A stretch of DNA of 49,020 bases from positions 1 to 49,020 of the forward strand of contig NZ_QGSY01000217.1 in NCBI RefSeq assembly GCF_003857035.1, read 5' to 3'. The first letter of the stretch is position 1. Every line of letters starts with the position of its first letter. A model generated the notes under the pieces. That model was given only the letters and a program-made list of their open reading frames with translations. It had not been told where the DNA came from and ran no database searches. Shown piece after piece: positions 7,694 through 16,865 of the stretch. A program made the position numbers and the translations under genes. The stretch comes from Micromonospora arida (GTDB lineage: Bacteria > Actinomycetota > Actinomycetes > Mycobacteriales > Micromonosporaceae).

Positions 7694-9129
7694 CATGACC
7701 CGGCTGTGGGCCGCGTGATTCGACCGGGCGGGGCCGCGGCCGGAAGGTCGAACCGAAGCAGCGCGCCACCGCGTGCGGAGCGGGCGACGGTGGCCCGGCC
7801 GCCGTGGGCGTCGGCGACCCGCTGCACGATCGACAGCCCCAGACCGGATCCTGGCAGCGCCCGGGCGCTGTCGGCACGGTAGAACCGGTCGAACACCCGC
7901 GGTACGTCGGCGGCGTCGATGCCCGGCCCGGCGTCGTCGACCTCGAGCACCGCCGTCGCGCCCTCGGCACGGAGCCGGACCTGGACCGGCTGGTCCGCAG
8001 GGGACCACTTGCCGGCGTTGTCGATGAGGTTGAGCACCGCCCGTTGGAGCGCAGCGGGACGCCCGCTCACCCACACAGAGGTGACGTCGAGCGCGACCTC
8101 GATGTCGGGCACGCGGGAACGCGCCCGGGTCGCGGCGGCCACCACCACGTCGGCGAGGTCGAGGAGGTCGGTGCTCTCGTCGGTGACGGCACCGCGCGCC
8201 AGGTCGGTCAGTTCGGCGGCGAGGGTGCTCAACTCGGCTACCTGGGCACCGAGGTCGTTGAGCAGCCGGGTCCGGCTCTCCGCCGGCAGCGCGCTGTCCA
8301 GGGTGCCGCGCCGATCGAGCCGGATCAGCAGTTCGACGTTGAGGCGCAGGCTGGTGAGCGGGGTTTTGAGCTCGTGGGCGGCGTCTTCGGCGAGCAGCTT
8401 CTGGGCCCGCCGGGAGTCCCGGAGCGCGGCGAGCATGTCGTTGATCGACTGGATCAGCCGCCGGATCTCCCCGCCGCCTTCATCCGGGATGTGGGCGTCG
8501 AGGTCCTGAGTGTGCGCGACGCGTACCGCGGCGGCGGTCAGCCGGTCGATCGGTGCCAGCCCGGCCCGCGCCACGGTCCGTCCGACAAGGGCGCCGCCGA
8601 CCACGCAGAGCAGCCCGATCAGCAGCATGCCGAACCCGAACCGGTTGATCGGGCTGTCGTTGGCGACGCGGGCCACCTGGACCGCGCCGTCCCCCGCCCG
8701 CAGCGTGTAGATGAGGTAGCCGTCCTCGTCGATGTCGTTCGACTCCATCAGGTCGGCCGACGCGCCCTGTGCCACGCGCCCGGCGTGCTCGCTGACCGGG
8801 GGCAGCGCGGGTTGGCCGGCCGGCGTCCGGGTCGAACCGTCGGGCAGGATGACCCGCACCAGTCGACCGGATCCGGGATATGGCGGTAGCTGGACCTGGG
8901 CCAGACCGGCGCGCGTCGCGTCCGTCGCCAGGACGCGGGAGTCGGCGCGCAGCTGATCCTCGGCGGTGTCCCGCAGCTCCCAGTCCAGCAGCTCGCTGGC
9001 CACCTGGAAGGCCATGAACACGCTGACCGCGATGGCCGTCGCCGCGATCACCGTCAGCCTGGTCCGCAGCGAGCGCCGGCGCCACCATCGGGTCAGCCGG
9101 CGCGGTTCCCGGCCGGTGGGCCTGCTCAC
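7693..9129 (-). CDS. OmpR-type sensor histidine kinase
   Basis: A 478-residue membrane sensor. One transmembrane helix at about 24-46 and another at about 164-186 flank an extracytoplasmic sensor domain of about 115 residues. A HAMP linker follows, then the HisKA dimerisation helix with phosphoacceptor H252 in [11 protein letters not shown]. The HATPase domain has the N-box [17 protein letters not shown] and GSGLGLSIV. The GTG start overlaps the response-regulator stop by four bases, so the two are translationally coupled. The signal sensed is unknown. The convergent MmpL gene is the nearest candidate target. No anomalous residues were seen in the catalytic boxes. Confidence 0.92.
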   Translation of the reverse strand: MSRPTGREPRRLTRWWRRRSLRTRLTVIAATAIAVSVFMAFQVASELLDWELRDTAEDQLRADSRVLATDATRAGLAQVQLPPYPGSGRLVRVILPDGSTRTPAGQPALPPVSEHAGRVAQGASADLMESNDIDEDGYLIYTLRAGDGAVQVARVANDSPINRFGFGMLLIGLLCVVGGALVGRTVARAGLAPIDRLTAAAVRVAHTQDLDAHIPDEGGGEIRRLIQSINDMLAALRDSRRAQKLLAEDAAHELKTPLTSLRLNVELLIRLDRRGTLDSALPAESRTRLLNDLGAQVAELSTLAAELTDLARGAVTDESTDLLDLADVVVAAATRARSRVPDIEVALDVTSVWVSGRPAALQRAVLNLIDNAGKWSPADQPVQVRLRAEGATAVLEVDDAGPGIDAADVPRVFDRFYRADSARALPGSGLGLSIVQRVADAHGGRATVARSARGGALLRFDLPAAAPPGRITRPTAGS

Positions 9130-9818
9130 GGAGGATTCTCCCGCAACGTGTATCCCAGGCCGCGCAGCGTGTAGATCAATCGCGGCTCACCCTCGGCCTC
9201 CATCTTGCGGCGCAGGTAGCTCACATACACCTGGAGGTTGTTGGCGGTGGCGCTCATGTCGAAGCCCCAGATCGCCTCGAACAGCGCGTCGCGGGTCAAC
9301 ACCCGGGTCGCGTTACGCACGAGGACCTCCAGGAGGGAGAACTCGGTCCGGGTCAGGCGCAGCGGCCGCCCGCCCCGCCACGCCTCGAACCTGTCGGGAT
9401 CGAGCCGGACGTCGGCGAACGAAAGGACCTGCGACTCCCCGTCGCCCGGCGTGCGCCGGCGCAGCAAGGCCCGCACCCGGGCCAGCAACTCCTCGGTGGC
9501 GAACGGCTTGGGCAGGTAGTCGTCGGCGCCCGCGTCCAGCCCTGCGACCCGGTCCGAGACCTGGTCACGAGCGGTCAGCATCAGCACCGGCAGATCCCGA
9601 CCCGCCGCCCGCAACCGCCGGCAGGTCTCCAACCCGCCGAGGCGGGGCATCATCACGTCGAGGATCAGCAGATCCAGCGTGTCACCGCCGGCCCCACCGA
9701 CCCCGTCGAGCACGGCGAGACCGTTGGCGACGGTGCTGGTGTCGTAACCCTCGACCTGGAGAACCCGCTCCAGCGACTCACGGATGGCCGCGTCATCATC
9801 CGCGATCATGATCCGCAC
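9126..9818 (-). CDS. OmpR/PhoB-family response regulator
   Basis: A 230-residue regulator with a receiver domain (acidic DDD near residues 7-9, phosphoacceptor D54 in LLILDVMMP, conserved K in LPKPFATEE) and a C-terminal winged helix of the Trans_Reg_C type ending in [10 protein letters not shown]. It is the partner of the kinase that follows with a four-base overlap. The GTG at 9818 has AAGGGGG about 10 bases upstream. An ATG three codons in (9809) would place that site too far away. Confidence 0.92.
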   Translation of the reverse strand: MRIMIADDDAAIRESLERVLQVEGYDTSTVANGLAVLDGVGGAGGDTLDLLILDVMMPRLGGLETCRRLRAAGRDLPVLMLTARDQVSDRVAGLDAGADDYLPKPFATEELLARVRALLRRRTPGDGESQVLSFADVRLDPDRFEAWRGGRPLRLTRTEFSLLEVLVRNATRVLTRDALFEAIWGFDMSATANNLQVYVSYLRRKMEAEGEPRLIYTLRGLGYTLRENPP

Positions 9819-9884
9819 GCCGACGCGCCCCCTTCCAGTCGATGCTTTTGCCGCTCATGGTCCCCGATCAACCTGAGGCCAGGA

Positions 9885-9977
9885 TTAAAAGGTCGGGACG
9901 CACGGTGGACCGCAGCATCCCATCGCCTTGATCAGGCCCACGAGCATCGACATCAGGATTGTGACAGGCAGGAACAT
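9885..9977 (-). CDS. Possible 30-residue hydrophobic Cys-rich peptide
   Basis: A 30-codon frame upstream of the response regulator on the same strand. It encodes a hydrophobic helix (MFLPVTILMSMLVGLIKA) followed by CCGPPC and a stop. GGGGGAG lies 16 bases before its ATG, and 8 bases before an earlier out-of-frame ATG, so translation is uncertain. The rest of the 9819-10131 interval is empty apart from the response-regulator promoter and the GGGGAAGGGG site of the gene at 10132. This could be a small membrane protein of the two-component operon or chance. Confidence 0.25.
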   Translation of the reverse strand: MFLPVTILMSMLVGLIKAMGCCGPPCVPTF

Positions 9978-10131
9978 CGTCGCATCAGCGCAACTCCCCC
10001 GTTGGACAGCTGGTGGCAGGAGTAGTTCAGCCAACGACACCTGCCGATGCAAGGGTGAGTAAGTAAGCAGGCATTCACGGTCGGCGGGAGATCGCTACTC
10101 TCGTAGTCGACCGAGCGGGGAAGGGGTCAGC

Positions 10132-10572
10132 ATGGCGGCGCTGGTCGAGCGCACCGAGCTGTACGTCGATGTTGACTATCGACTGTTCGCGATGATCGAC
10201 GACAGCAACGACCGGCGCAACGTGCCGCCCCCGCCGCACGAACTCGATCAATGGGTCAGCTCGACGCCGGGCTACGTGGTGGTCGAGAACATCGACGACG
10301 CCGTGGTGCTGGGTAGCGACACCCGGCTGGAGACCTGGGACGGGCCGGCCGACTTCGATCCGGCCGGCTGGGACCGCAGCGACGTCCTCGAGGTGGTCTT
10401 CGAGTCGGGCATCCTCGGGTTCTCCAGCGGCACGGCCGGCGGCATCACCGACGCGTACCGCCTTCCGCCGGGCCGCCGATGGAGCGTACGGCTGGCCTGG
10501 CGCACCGAGGCGCCACCCGCTCCGGACGAGCTGCCGACCGCATCGGTCCTCATCCAGTTCAGCCCGGCCTGA
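10132..10572 (+). CDS. Conserved-looking hypothetical protein, 146 residues
   Basis: An acidic, soluble protein with no signal peptide or membrane segment. Its predicted content is mostly beta strands (ELYVDVDYRLFAMI, GYVVVENID, VRLAWRTE), ending with VLIQFSPA. GGGGAAGGGG precedes the ATG at good spacing and third positions are strongly G/C, so it is probably a real gene. I do not recognise the family. The strand order faintly recalls small nuclease-inhibitor or immunity proteins, but no diagnostic motif supports that. It is a lone gene pointing away from the two-component operon. Confidence 0.6.
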   Translation: MAALVERTELYVDVDYRLFAMIDDSNDRRNVPPPPHELDQWVSSTPGYVVVENIDDAVVLGSDTRLETWDGPADFDPAGWDRSDVLEVVFESGILGFSSGTAGGITDAYRLPPGRRWSVRLAWRTEAPPAPDELPTASVLIQFSPA

Positions 10573-10953
10573 GCCGCCGGGCCGACACTTCGCGGTCGGG
10601 CGTGTCTGTTCCCGTGAGTGCGGCAACACCCACGGGGACGCTGACTCTCGGCGCTACTCAGCACTCAGAGCGGGCAGGCACCCACCGGCTGCGGGCCCGG
10701 GCGACCGTGGTCACGGCGATCCGGCGAACAGCCACGAGCCACGACCACCCGCGGGAGCGCCAGCGCTGACGCCGTCGGGTCCGCCTAAGGCGTGTTTCTT
10801 GAGTCAGGCCGGCAGCGTCGAGGTCACGGCGTGGCTTGCTTGGTCGCAGCACCAAACACCGGAGGCATCTTTCTGTTATCGATCACTGGGCGTGTGACTC
10901 TCGAGTCGATATCCCCACGCCTGGGCGCCGCCCCGTGTGGGAGGCTCGTCGCC
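10573..10953. other. Intergenic region, no gene seen
   Basis: About 380 bases between two plus-strand genes. The frame of the following hydrolase is open back to about 10792, but the added residues do not resemble the family. The only clear signal is GGGAGG at 10939-10944, the ribosome binding site of the hydrolase. Confidence 0.4.
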
Positions 10954-11697
10954 ATGGGGCAGTTGATCAATGTGAGGGACGGCTCCGTCTGGGCCGAGGA
11001 CACCGGGGGCGGCCTGCCGCCGGTCGTGCTACTGCACCCAGGCGTGGGCGACTCTCGCATCTGGAACCCCGTCTGGGAGCGACTCGCCGGGCAACACCGG
11101 CTGATCCGGTACGACACGCGGGGCTTCGGCCGCTCCGCGCCGCCGGCCGGGCAATTCTCCCGGGTGGACGACCTGCGTCGGGTTCTTGACCTGCTCGGCG
11201 TCGGGCCGGCATTGTTCGTCGGTTGCAGCATGGGCGGCGGTACCGCGCTCGACCTCGCCCTCGCCGAGCCGGATCGGGTTCGCGGGATGGTGCTGGCATG
11301 CCCCGGCATCTCCGGCGCCCCGCCCTCGCACGATCCCGACGACGAGCCGGACAGCGTCGACCCAGAGACCTTCGTCGAGCAGGGTGTCGCCCGGTGGGCC
11401 CGGGCCGGCCGCGACCCGCTCGTCGTCGATCTGCTGCGTTCGGCGGTCCGGTTCTGGCTCAACTGGGGCGATACCTTCGTCGATGACGGCGACGCGTGGT
11501 CCCGACTGGAGGACGTTGCTACTCCCTGCGTGCTGCTGCTCGGCGATCTCGAACGCCGGTCGTTCGTCCCGACCTGCGTCGAGGCCGCGCGGCGCATTCC
11601 CGGCTGCCGCCTTGTGCGAATACCCGGCGCCGACCACTTCGTGCCGCTGCGGGCACCCGACGCCGTGGTGGAGGCGCTGCGCTCGCTGCCGCGCTGA
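10954..11697 (+). CDS. Alpha/beta hydrolase
   Basis: A 247-residue alpha/beta-hydrolase-fold enzyme. Seen directly: the oxyanion-hole segment HPGVGDSR, the strand YDTRGFGRS, the nucleophile elbow GCSMGGG with S92, the acid strand CVLLLGDLERR, and the histidine loop IPGADHFVPL. The fold is shared by esterases, haloalkane dehalogenases and lactonases. Ser as nucleophile argues for an esterase or lactonase rather than a dehalogenase. ATG 10954 is chosen because GGGAGG sits 9 bases upstream and the family starts here. It ends 41 bases before a strong terminator shared with the convergent gene. The substrate is not predictable. Confidence 0.85.
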   Translation: MGQLINVRDGSVWAEDTGGGLPPVVLLHPGVGDSRIWNPVWERLAGQHRLIRYDTRGFGRSAPPAGQFSRVDDLRRVLDLLGVGPALFVGCSMGGGTALDLALAEPDRVRGMVLACPGISGAPPSHDPDDEPDSVDPETFVEQGVARWARAGRDPLVVDLLRSAVRFWLNWGDTFVDDGDAWSRLEDVATPCVLLLGDLERRSFVPTCVEAARRIPGCRLVRIPGADHFVPLRAPDAVVEALRSLPR

Positions 11698-11738
11698 CCG
11701 GACCGGCTACCAGCCGCGGGCCGCGCGAACACAAGACG

Positions 11739-11772
11739 ACGGTGCGGGCCGCCTCTGGGCGGCCCGCACCGT
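11739..11772. terminator. Strong GC-rich hairpin between convergent genes (15-bp perfect stem, TCTG loop)
   Basis: ACGGTGCGGGCCGCC (11739-11753) pairs with GGCGGCCCGCACCGT (11758-11772) around a four-base loop. There is no long T run, as is common in actinomycetes. Its position between convergent stop codons (11697 and 11834) supports a bidirectional terminator. Confidence 0.8.
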
Positions 11773-11833
11773 TATCGAACGCCGGGCGCGTTACGCCCGT
11801 CTGCCGCAATGCTGGTGGGTGGGAGTTCCCGGC

Positions 11834-12979
11834 CTACAGGTCGGCCTTCGTCACGCGGGAGGATTCGTACGTCGTGGAGGCCGTGGGGAGGCCCGGCACG
11901 GTGGAGACGTCCTTGACCAGCATGCCGGTCGTGGCGTCGATGGTCAGCACCTCGCTGCTGACGCCGCCGAACACCTCGGGGCCGGCGGTGATCGTCAGGG
12001 TGGCCTTGCCGTGGGTGGTCGAGTTCTTGACGCTGACCGCGGAGATGGTGGACAGCAGACGCAGCACACCGGACCGGACCTGCGTGTTGCCGTCGCCAGC
12101 GGACAGCGCTTGGGTGCTGTACGTCCACAGGGCGTTGTCGAAGTGTCGCTGAACGGCCTGGGGGCTGTACGGCTTCGGCTCGGCGTTGCCGCCCTTCTGC
12201 TTGATGATCACCTGGGCGTCCGCCTGCTGCTTGTCCCACACCGCCTTCTGCGCCGCGGGGTCGAGGCCCACCAGCGGATCCTTGGCTGCCTTGAGCATCT
12301 GAGTCCGGCCGTCGGCCGGGCTGCTGTCCGCCGCGGCGACGGCTGCCTTGAGGAGCGGAGCGTAGCCGCCGTCGGTCATCTGGTCCTGGTGACGGGCGAT
12401 CGCACGCTTGATGTCCTTCACGCTGTTGCCCGTATAGATCGCGTGACCGTCGGTGTACAGCGTGTAGACGACCTGCATGGTCTTGGTGCCGTTGACCTGC
12501 GTCGCCTTCACCAGCCACGCGTCGCCCGCCGCCGGGGTGACCGTCTTGATGGACCCGGCCAGGGTCATCAGCGGTGCGCGCTCGGCGGAGCCGTCGACGG
12601 CGGTCGAGCCCGAGGTGGCGGCTGACGAATCCTTGCTGGCCTCGATGCCCCCGGTCGCCGGTGAGTTGAGCACCACAGCGACGACTGCCGCCGCGGCGGC
12701 AACCCCCACCCCGGCGCCGATGCCCAATCGGCCCGCGATACCGATCCGGCGGCGGCGCTGAAGCGCCGGGCTGGATTCGTGGTCCCGCGTGGTTGTTGTC
12801 GTTTCCATGGTTGAAGTCGCCTCCATAGTCGTTTCCTCCGGTGATATCGCGCCCAGCAGCCGCACGGTTCCGGGGTCGGCCATAGCCGCCCGCAGCACCG
12901 CCCGCGCCCGCTGATACGCCTCCGGGCGCAGTGGTTCTGCGCTGCCCAACGCACCGACCAGATCGAGCTCGTCGGTCAT
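11834..12979 (-). CDS. CU044_5270-type membrane protein, partner of an ECF sigma factor
   Basis: A 381-residue protein: a short cytoplasmic N-terminus (LDLVGALGSAEPLRPEAYQ), a linker rich in Thr/Met, one transmembrane helix at about 80-102 (Ala/Val-rich), and a large exported domain. This layout, directly after an ECF sigma gene, is that of the actinobacterial CU044_5270 family. Its members occupy the place of an anti-sigma factor, although a clear zinc-binding HxxxCxxC anti-sigma motif is absent. ATG 12979 overlaps the sigma stop by four bases and has AGGAGAG upstream. By position it likely senses an envelope condition and restrains the sigma factor. This is inference from gene order and topology. 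Confidence 0.75.
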   Translation of the reverse strand: MTDELDLVGALGSAEPLRPEAYQRARAVLRAAMADPGTVRLLGAISPEETTMEATSTMETTTTTRDHESSPALQRRRRIGIAGRLGIGAGVGVAAAAAVVAVVLNSPATGGIEASKDSSAATSGSTAVDGSAERAPLMTLAGSIKTVTPAAGDAWLVKATQVNGTKTMQVVYTLYTDGHAIYTGNSVKDIKRAIARHQDQMTDGGYAPLLKAAVAAADSSPADGRTQMLKAAKDPLVGLDPAAQKAVWDKQQADAQVIIKQKGGNAEPKPYSPQAVQRHFDNALWTYSTQALSAGDGNTQVRSGVLRLLSTISAVSVKNSTTHGKATLTITAGPEVFGGVSSEVLTIDATTGMLVKDVSTVPGLPTASTTYESSRVTKADL

Positions 12980-13548
12980 CGGTGTCTCTCCTTCGCGCTG
13001 TTGCGGTCCTTCAGAAGCGCGGACACCCCCGGGGCGTCGCGCAATGCCGCCCTGGCCTGGCTCAGCAGCCGCCGCGCGGTGCCGGCCGGTATGCCGAGTG
13101 CCCGCGCGGCGTCGGCCGCGGTCAGGTCCTCCCAGGCGACGAGCCTCAGGACCTCCCGCTCTTCGGGTTTGAGCCGCGTCAGGGCCGACCGGAGCACCGC
13201 CCGGGCGTCCACGCCGAGGTCCACCGCCGACCACGGATCCCATCCAGTAGCCACGTCCGGCACGTCCGCGACCAGGTCCTCGGCCGGCCGGGACCGCCAG
13301 TAGCGCCGCAGACGATTCAATGCCACCCCGTACAGCCACGGCCGCGCATCGCTGTACGACCGGTCGTACGATCGCCGCGACTCGAACGCCGCAACCCAAA
13401 CCTCGCCCAGGAGGTCCTCAGCCGCATCCCGTCCAGCCCGGCGAACGAGGTACGAACCGACGGCGGCCTCATGACGCTCGACCACCTCCACGAAGGCGTC
13501 GACATCGCCATCCAGCGACCGGCCAATCAAATCCGCATCCGAAGCCAT
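12976..13548 (-). CDS. ECF-type RNA polymerase sigma factor
   Basis: A 190-residue ECF sigma factor. Region 2 runs from about 20 to 85 (EDLLGEVWVAAFESRRSYD, DARPWLYGVALNRLRRYWR). Region 4 runs from about 125 to 175 (LTRLKPEEREVLRLVAWEDL, AADAARALGIPAGTARRLLS). Sigma 3 is absent, as in all ECF factors. The ATG at 13548 has AGGAGG only three bases upstream, which is short but acceptable. It is translationally coupled to the downstream membrane partner, typical of sigma/regulator pairs that control envelope stress or secreted products. Confidence 0.88.
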   Translation of the reverse strand: MASDADLIGRSLDGDVDAFVEVVERHEAAVGSYLVRRAGRDAAEDLLGEVWVAAFESRRSYDRSYSDARPWLYGVALNRLRRYWRSRPAEDLVADVPDVATGWDPWSAVDLGVDARAVLRSALTRLKPEEREVLRLVAWEDLTAADAARALGIPAGTARRLLSQARAALRDAPGVSALLKDRNSAKERHR

Positions 13549-13937
13549 GGCCCTCCTCGGCAAAGTCCGCGCTTCACCCTGACATTGCCGATCAGGCGGG
13601 AAAGTGTTCAGGCGCCGAGGTCCGACGGCAAGCGGTCGCCCAAGAGCGACCTCTCGTCGCGTCATGAGCGGCTGCGGCGCGGTCAGCGTTGGGCCCAAGT
13701 GTGGCGCCCAGGCCAGGGGCGGGGGTCGAAGTCGAGAGGTAGAGGCAGCGTCCCGGCAGCGAGGCTGCCAGCCCACATCGGCAGTCTCCCGGCCGTCTCA
13801 GGGCTGGATCTGGTTCTCGACGGGGCTGCGGGCGCGGTGGGTCGGGCCAGAAACGGCGAGGCCGTCGCTTCGGGTTGCATGGACGGCGAGGAGATCCGCG
13901 CCGTCGAACCGCCAGGCGCTGCGGTACGACGAACGCC
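13549..13937. other. Intergenic region, no gene seen
   Basis: About 390 bases upstream of the ECF sigma gene and downstream of the membrane protein at 13938. It should contain the sigma operon promoter, possibly autoregulated, but I cannot identify it. Long frames on both strands here lack recognisable content. Confidence 0.35.
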
Positions 13938-14420
13938 TCAAGCCGCACGGCGGCCGTCGAAGGCGTTGTCCGGTGGTACGACCGTCACATCACGTCCACC
14001 AGGCAAGGGGCATTCCGCCACTACCTGCAGCGGTACTGAATGCTCGCGTCGCACCTGCCGGACCTGCCGCATGAACCGGTAGCCGATCCCGAGAACCCCA
14101 CCGAAGCCGATCACCACCGCGTACGACCAGGCACCGTCGCCCCCGGTCAGCTCGCCGAATTGGTTCGCCAGGAATCCGACGAACGTGGCCATGGCCAAAC
14201 CGGTAACCGCGGCCACGGCGCGCAGGTCGGGGACCACCGCCGCAAAGGCACCAGCTGCCACAGCGACAACGAGTACCCGCCCTGGCATCTCCGACCGCGA
14301 GAACATCGCCGCCGCCGCAAGGCACGCGGCCATCATCGCCGTCCAGCCGATCGCAACGCTGACGCCCGTCGGCGTCTGCTGCGCGCCCCGTGCTTCCCAC
14401 AGACTGCGATCCACCGCCAT
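13938..14420 (-). CDS. Hypothetical membrane protein with four predicted helices
   Basis: A 160-residue protein with four hydrophobic segments between about residues 20 and 115 (for example AIGWTAMMAACLAAAAMF and VLVVAVAAGAFAAVV), separated by short loops. A charged cytoplasmic-looking tail of about 45 residues follows, with RFMRQVRQVRREH. GGAGGA lies 6 bases before ATG 14420, supporting the start. I do not recognise the family. The compact four-helix bundle resembles stand-alone sensor-like input domains, but no output domain is attached. It stands alone. Confidence 0.55.
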   Translation of the reverse strand: MAVDRSLWEARGAQQTPTGVSVAIGWTAMMAACLAAAAMFSRSEMPGRVLVVAVAAGAFAAVVPDLRAVAAVTGLAMATFVGFLANQFGELTGGDGAWSYAVVIGFGGVLGIGYRFMRQVRQVRREHSVPLQVVAECPLPGGRDVTVVPPDNAFDGRRAA

Positions 14421-15126
14421 GGCAGTCCTCCGGCGACCGTGCGGACCCGCGCATCGGGTCCACTTTCCGCCATCTCATTCCGCTGGCCGGCCACCGTCGA
14501 CGGCTTTTACGCACCCGTTACGACTACCCGCCGATTCTTGACACGGCCATAACGGCAGCCACTCGGCCACGCGGCTTCTCCGAGGTAGGCACACCTCGCA
14601 GGCGCGGTTGGTCCTAAGCGCCGGGAAAGCCTGTTCGGCATCGGTCTTGACTGACGAGAACCGGGCGGCGGCGATCCTCACCGCTCGGACACATGGCATC
14701 CCTACGTGCTCGCCTCGCTGGCGGTGTTGCGACGCTACGGGTGCGGCCTACGCAGTCATACGAGCCGGTCGGCGCCGGCGCCAGGATGCGCGTATCGGCA
14801 GACACGAGCCTCCGCAAGCACGATTCGTTGCGGGACTTGCGGTTTCTGACGGCAAGCTGGCGTATCGGCGGCGTCAATTTCCGGCCGGCCTCCGTATCAG
14901 CGGTGTGAAGATCCTTGTGGCGCACACCCCCTACGCGATGTGCTCGTTGTCGGAAGGACGAGGTGAGAGGAACGACGGTGGCCGGATTGACTTGGCGCAC
15001 CCAGGTGGGCTTGTACGAGCCCAGCCGTAGTGGACGGGCGACCGGTGCGGTCCAGACAGGGCATCGCCGTCCCCCACATGCGGGCAGCGCAGGTCGCCAG
15101 CTGCTCTCGACGCCTCCACCCGTCGA

Positions 15127-15174
15127 GCGGCGGGTTCGGCCGGTTCGGCTTCGAACCCGCCGCACTTCTTTTTT
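15127..15174 (+). terminator. Orphan rho-independent terminator, 12-bp stem plus T-rich tail
   Basis: GCGGCGGGTTCG (15127-15138) pairs perfectly with CGAACCCGCCGC (15152-15163), followed by ACTTCTTTTTT. It is a strong intrinsic terminator for rightward transcription, yet no plus-strand gene precedes it within 1.1 kb. It may end an unannotated small RNA or be a relic of a lost gene. Confidence 0.85.
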
Positions 15175-15447
15175 CAAGGGAGCACGAACCAACAGCTGAC
15201 AGCACACCGGCGTTGGCCACCTACCGCGAGAAGCTGGAATCCACGCGCGCGAGTTCGCCTGAGGACGCGGTCATCGTGGCCTGGCCAGTCGGCTCGCTGT
15301 CCCTCTTCGCCGTGGGCCTACACCGTCGGCAGGACCACCATCCATCCGCGCTGGTGCGCGGCGGCGTCAGCAGCAGGTCACGCTCCCAGCCGGGCACCTC
15401 CGCAGGCCGGCCGCCGTGGTTCGGTCGGTCACGATCTCGCGGTACGG

Positions 15448-15485
15448 AACGCGAGCAGAACCGCGACTATGGTCCTGCTCGCGTT
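15448..15485 (-). terminator. Long hairpin downstream of the lipase gene
   Basis: AACGCGAGCAG (15448-15458) pairs with CTGCTCGCGTT (15475-15485). The stem continues inward with one mismatch and three more pairs around an eight-base loop. It lies 58 bases after the lipase stop. There is no T run, so termination is inferred from position and stability. Confidence 0.6.
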
Positions 15486-15542
15486 CGTGGCCGTCGAGCA
15501 CCCCCGCGTCGGATTTCCGGCGCTGGGGCGTCGATCGCCCCG

Positions 15543-16865
15543 CTACGGCAGCAGGGGCAGGATGGAGCAGTTGGAGACAGCCGGCCAGCCGGCCAGGCGG
15601 TGGGTAAGCCAGTCCACGGCCGTGGACTGGTCGGTGAGCAAAGGCCCGAAGTGGTTGAGCAGCGCGCTGCTGCCCTTGGGCAGGTTGATCGGGTCATAGA
15701 CGACCTTGCCGCCGAGGCCGCACCAGTCGACGGCCATCGTGCGTGCCTGTGCGTGCGGCACGAGGTTGTCGTTGACACCGGTGGCGACGCGCACGATGCC
15801 GGTGGGCTTACGCGTGCCGATGAGTTGGTCGTTGATGAACGCACGCAGGACGGGTTCGGCTCCGATGATCTCGGCCAGGGACTCGCCGTTGGTGGTCCAG
15901 GTCGAGGAGCGTGTTCCGGCGTACGTGATGATCGCGTCGCCGACGCACATGGTTGACATGTCGTGGAGCGCGGCGCGGCCGTTGTCGCTGAAGTACCGGT
16001 CGATCACTGGGCGAATTTCCGGCTTCGCCTGCAGGAAGCCGTTCACCGACCAACCGAGCGCACCCAGTAGTTCACTGCCGTCGATTGCGGCGGTCACGTC
16101 GGCCAGGTTGGCCGGCGGGGCACCCGCGTAGGTGGCCTTGAGTGCGACGTCGGGCGCGTAGGTCGCCTGGAGTTCGGCTGCTGAGGCGACTGCACCGCCG
16201 CCCTGGCTGTAGCCGTAGAGGCCTACGGGCGCCTGTGCGGTGATTTTGGTGTTCGGGAGCGCCTTGGCCGCCCGCGCGGCGTCGAGTACGGCGTGGCCGC
16301 TGTCGATCCGGTTGACGTAGGTATGCAGTCGGTCGGTCGTGCCGAGTCCGACGTAGTCGGTCTGCACGACCGCGATGCCCTTGGCGAGGAGCCGGTACAT
16401 GGCGAGGATCTCGTAGCCGACCGAGACGGTGCTCTGTTCCTTGCCGATCCCCAGGACGAGACCCCGCTGCAGGGCCAGTGATGTGGAGCACTGGTCGCCC
16501 TGGCCCATCGTGCCCGGCGCGAGGACCACCAGCGGTCTCGGTCCCACCCCCAGCCAGGGTGCGGCGGGTTCGAGGTAGGCGCCAGTGACGGCGACGGGGC
16601 TGCCGGTGGAGTCGGTGGACTTGTACATGATCCGGATGGCGCTGCCCGGCATGCTGGAGTTGATACCCGGCAGGTTCAGGGCCAGTGCGAGCGGTTCGGT
16701 GCGGATCAGTCCTCCGTTGGCTGCCGGTAGGTTGGCCGGCGGCGTGTAGAAGGCGGGGATGGTGATGCCGCGCGAGGTATCGGCCTGAGCGGGGATCGCC
16801 CCGAGGCCGACGCTGGCGAGGGTTCCGGCGAGCAGCGTGGCGGAAACGCGGGTGCGTAACGACAT
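15543..16865 (-). CDS. Secreted triacylglycerol lipase (secretory lipase family)
   Basis: A 440-residue exported lipase. The N-terminus is a Sec signal peptide (SLRTR, hydrophobic core, then IPAQA|DT, cleavage near A28). The mature part matches the LIP/secretory lipase family. It includes the strand LVVLAPGTMGQGDQC, the segment GIAVVQTDYVGLG, the nucleophile elbow YGYSQGGG with S220, the segment YAGAPPANLADV, and a late GVNDNLVPHAQA that should carry the acid and precede the catalytic His region. ATG 16865 is chosen over a start seven codons upstream, because GAAAGGG is well placed and the signal peptide begins with the usual basic residues. It likely hydrolyses extracellular fatty-acid esters. 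No partner gene is adjacent. Confidence 0.85.
   Translation of the reverse strand: MSLRTRVSATLLAGTLASVGLGAIPAQADTSRGITIPAFYTPPANLPAANGGLIRTEPLALALNLPGINSSMPGSAIRIMYKSTDSTGSPVAVTGAYLEPAAPWLGVGPRPLVVLAPGTMGQGDQCSTSLALQRGLVLGIGKEQSTVSVGYEILAMYRLLAKGIAVVQTDYVGLGTTDRLHTYVNRIDSGHAVLDAARAAKALPNTKITAQAPVGLYGYSQGGGAVASAAELQATYAPDVALKATYAGAPPANLADVTAAIDGSELLGALGWSVNGFLQAKPEIRPVIDRYFSDNGRAALHDMSTMCVGDAIITYAGTRSSTWTTNGESLAEIIGAEPVLRAFINDQLIGTRKPTGIVRVATGVNDNLVPHAQARTMAVDWCGLGGKVVYDPINLPKGSSALLNHFGPLLTDQSTAVDWLTHRLAGWPAVSNCSILPLLP

Larger units (their letters stand above)
14421..15542. other. 1.1-kb region without a supportable gene; two strong hairpins
   Basis: No frame in this stretch looks like a real protein by content, start site or third-position bias. 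It contains a textbook terminator at 15127-15174 reading rightward with no gene upstream of it, and a long hairpin at 15448-15485 that probably ends the lipase transcript. A small RNA or a fully decayed gene ending at the first terminator is possible. Confidence 0.5.

Noticed and set aside
6121..7698. A 525-codon plus-strand frame inside the MmpL gene
   Set aside because: Wrong frame of a clearly identified transporter; composition is low-complexity Arg/Gly/Ala.
14581..14598. CGAGGT-AGGCAC-ACCTCG, similar to an iron-box (IdeR/DmdR) palindrome
   Set aside because: One base shorter than the 19-base consensus and with mismatched outer positions; not placed before an iron-related gene.
15127..15163. 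GGTTCG...CGAACCC resembling a tRNA T-arm
   Set aside because: No anticodon arm, D-arm or acceptor stem can be drawn around it. The perfect stem plus T run is a terminator.
14614..15207. A 197-codon minus-strand frame in the 14.4-15.5 kb gap
   Set aside because: Arg-rich, no conserved segments, no ribosome binding site, and it crosses a perfect terminator hairpin.
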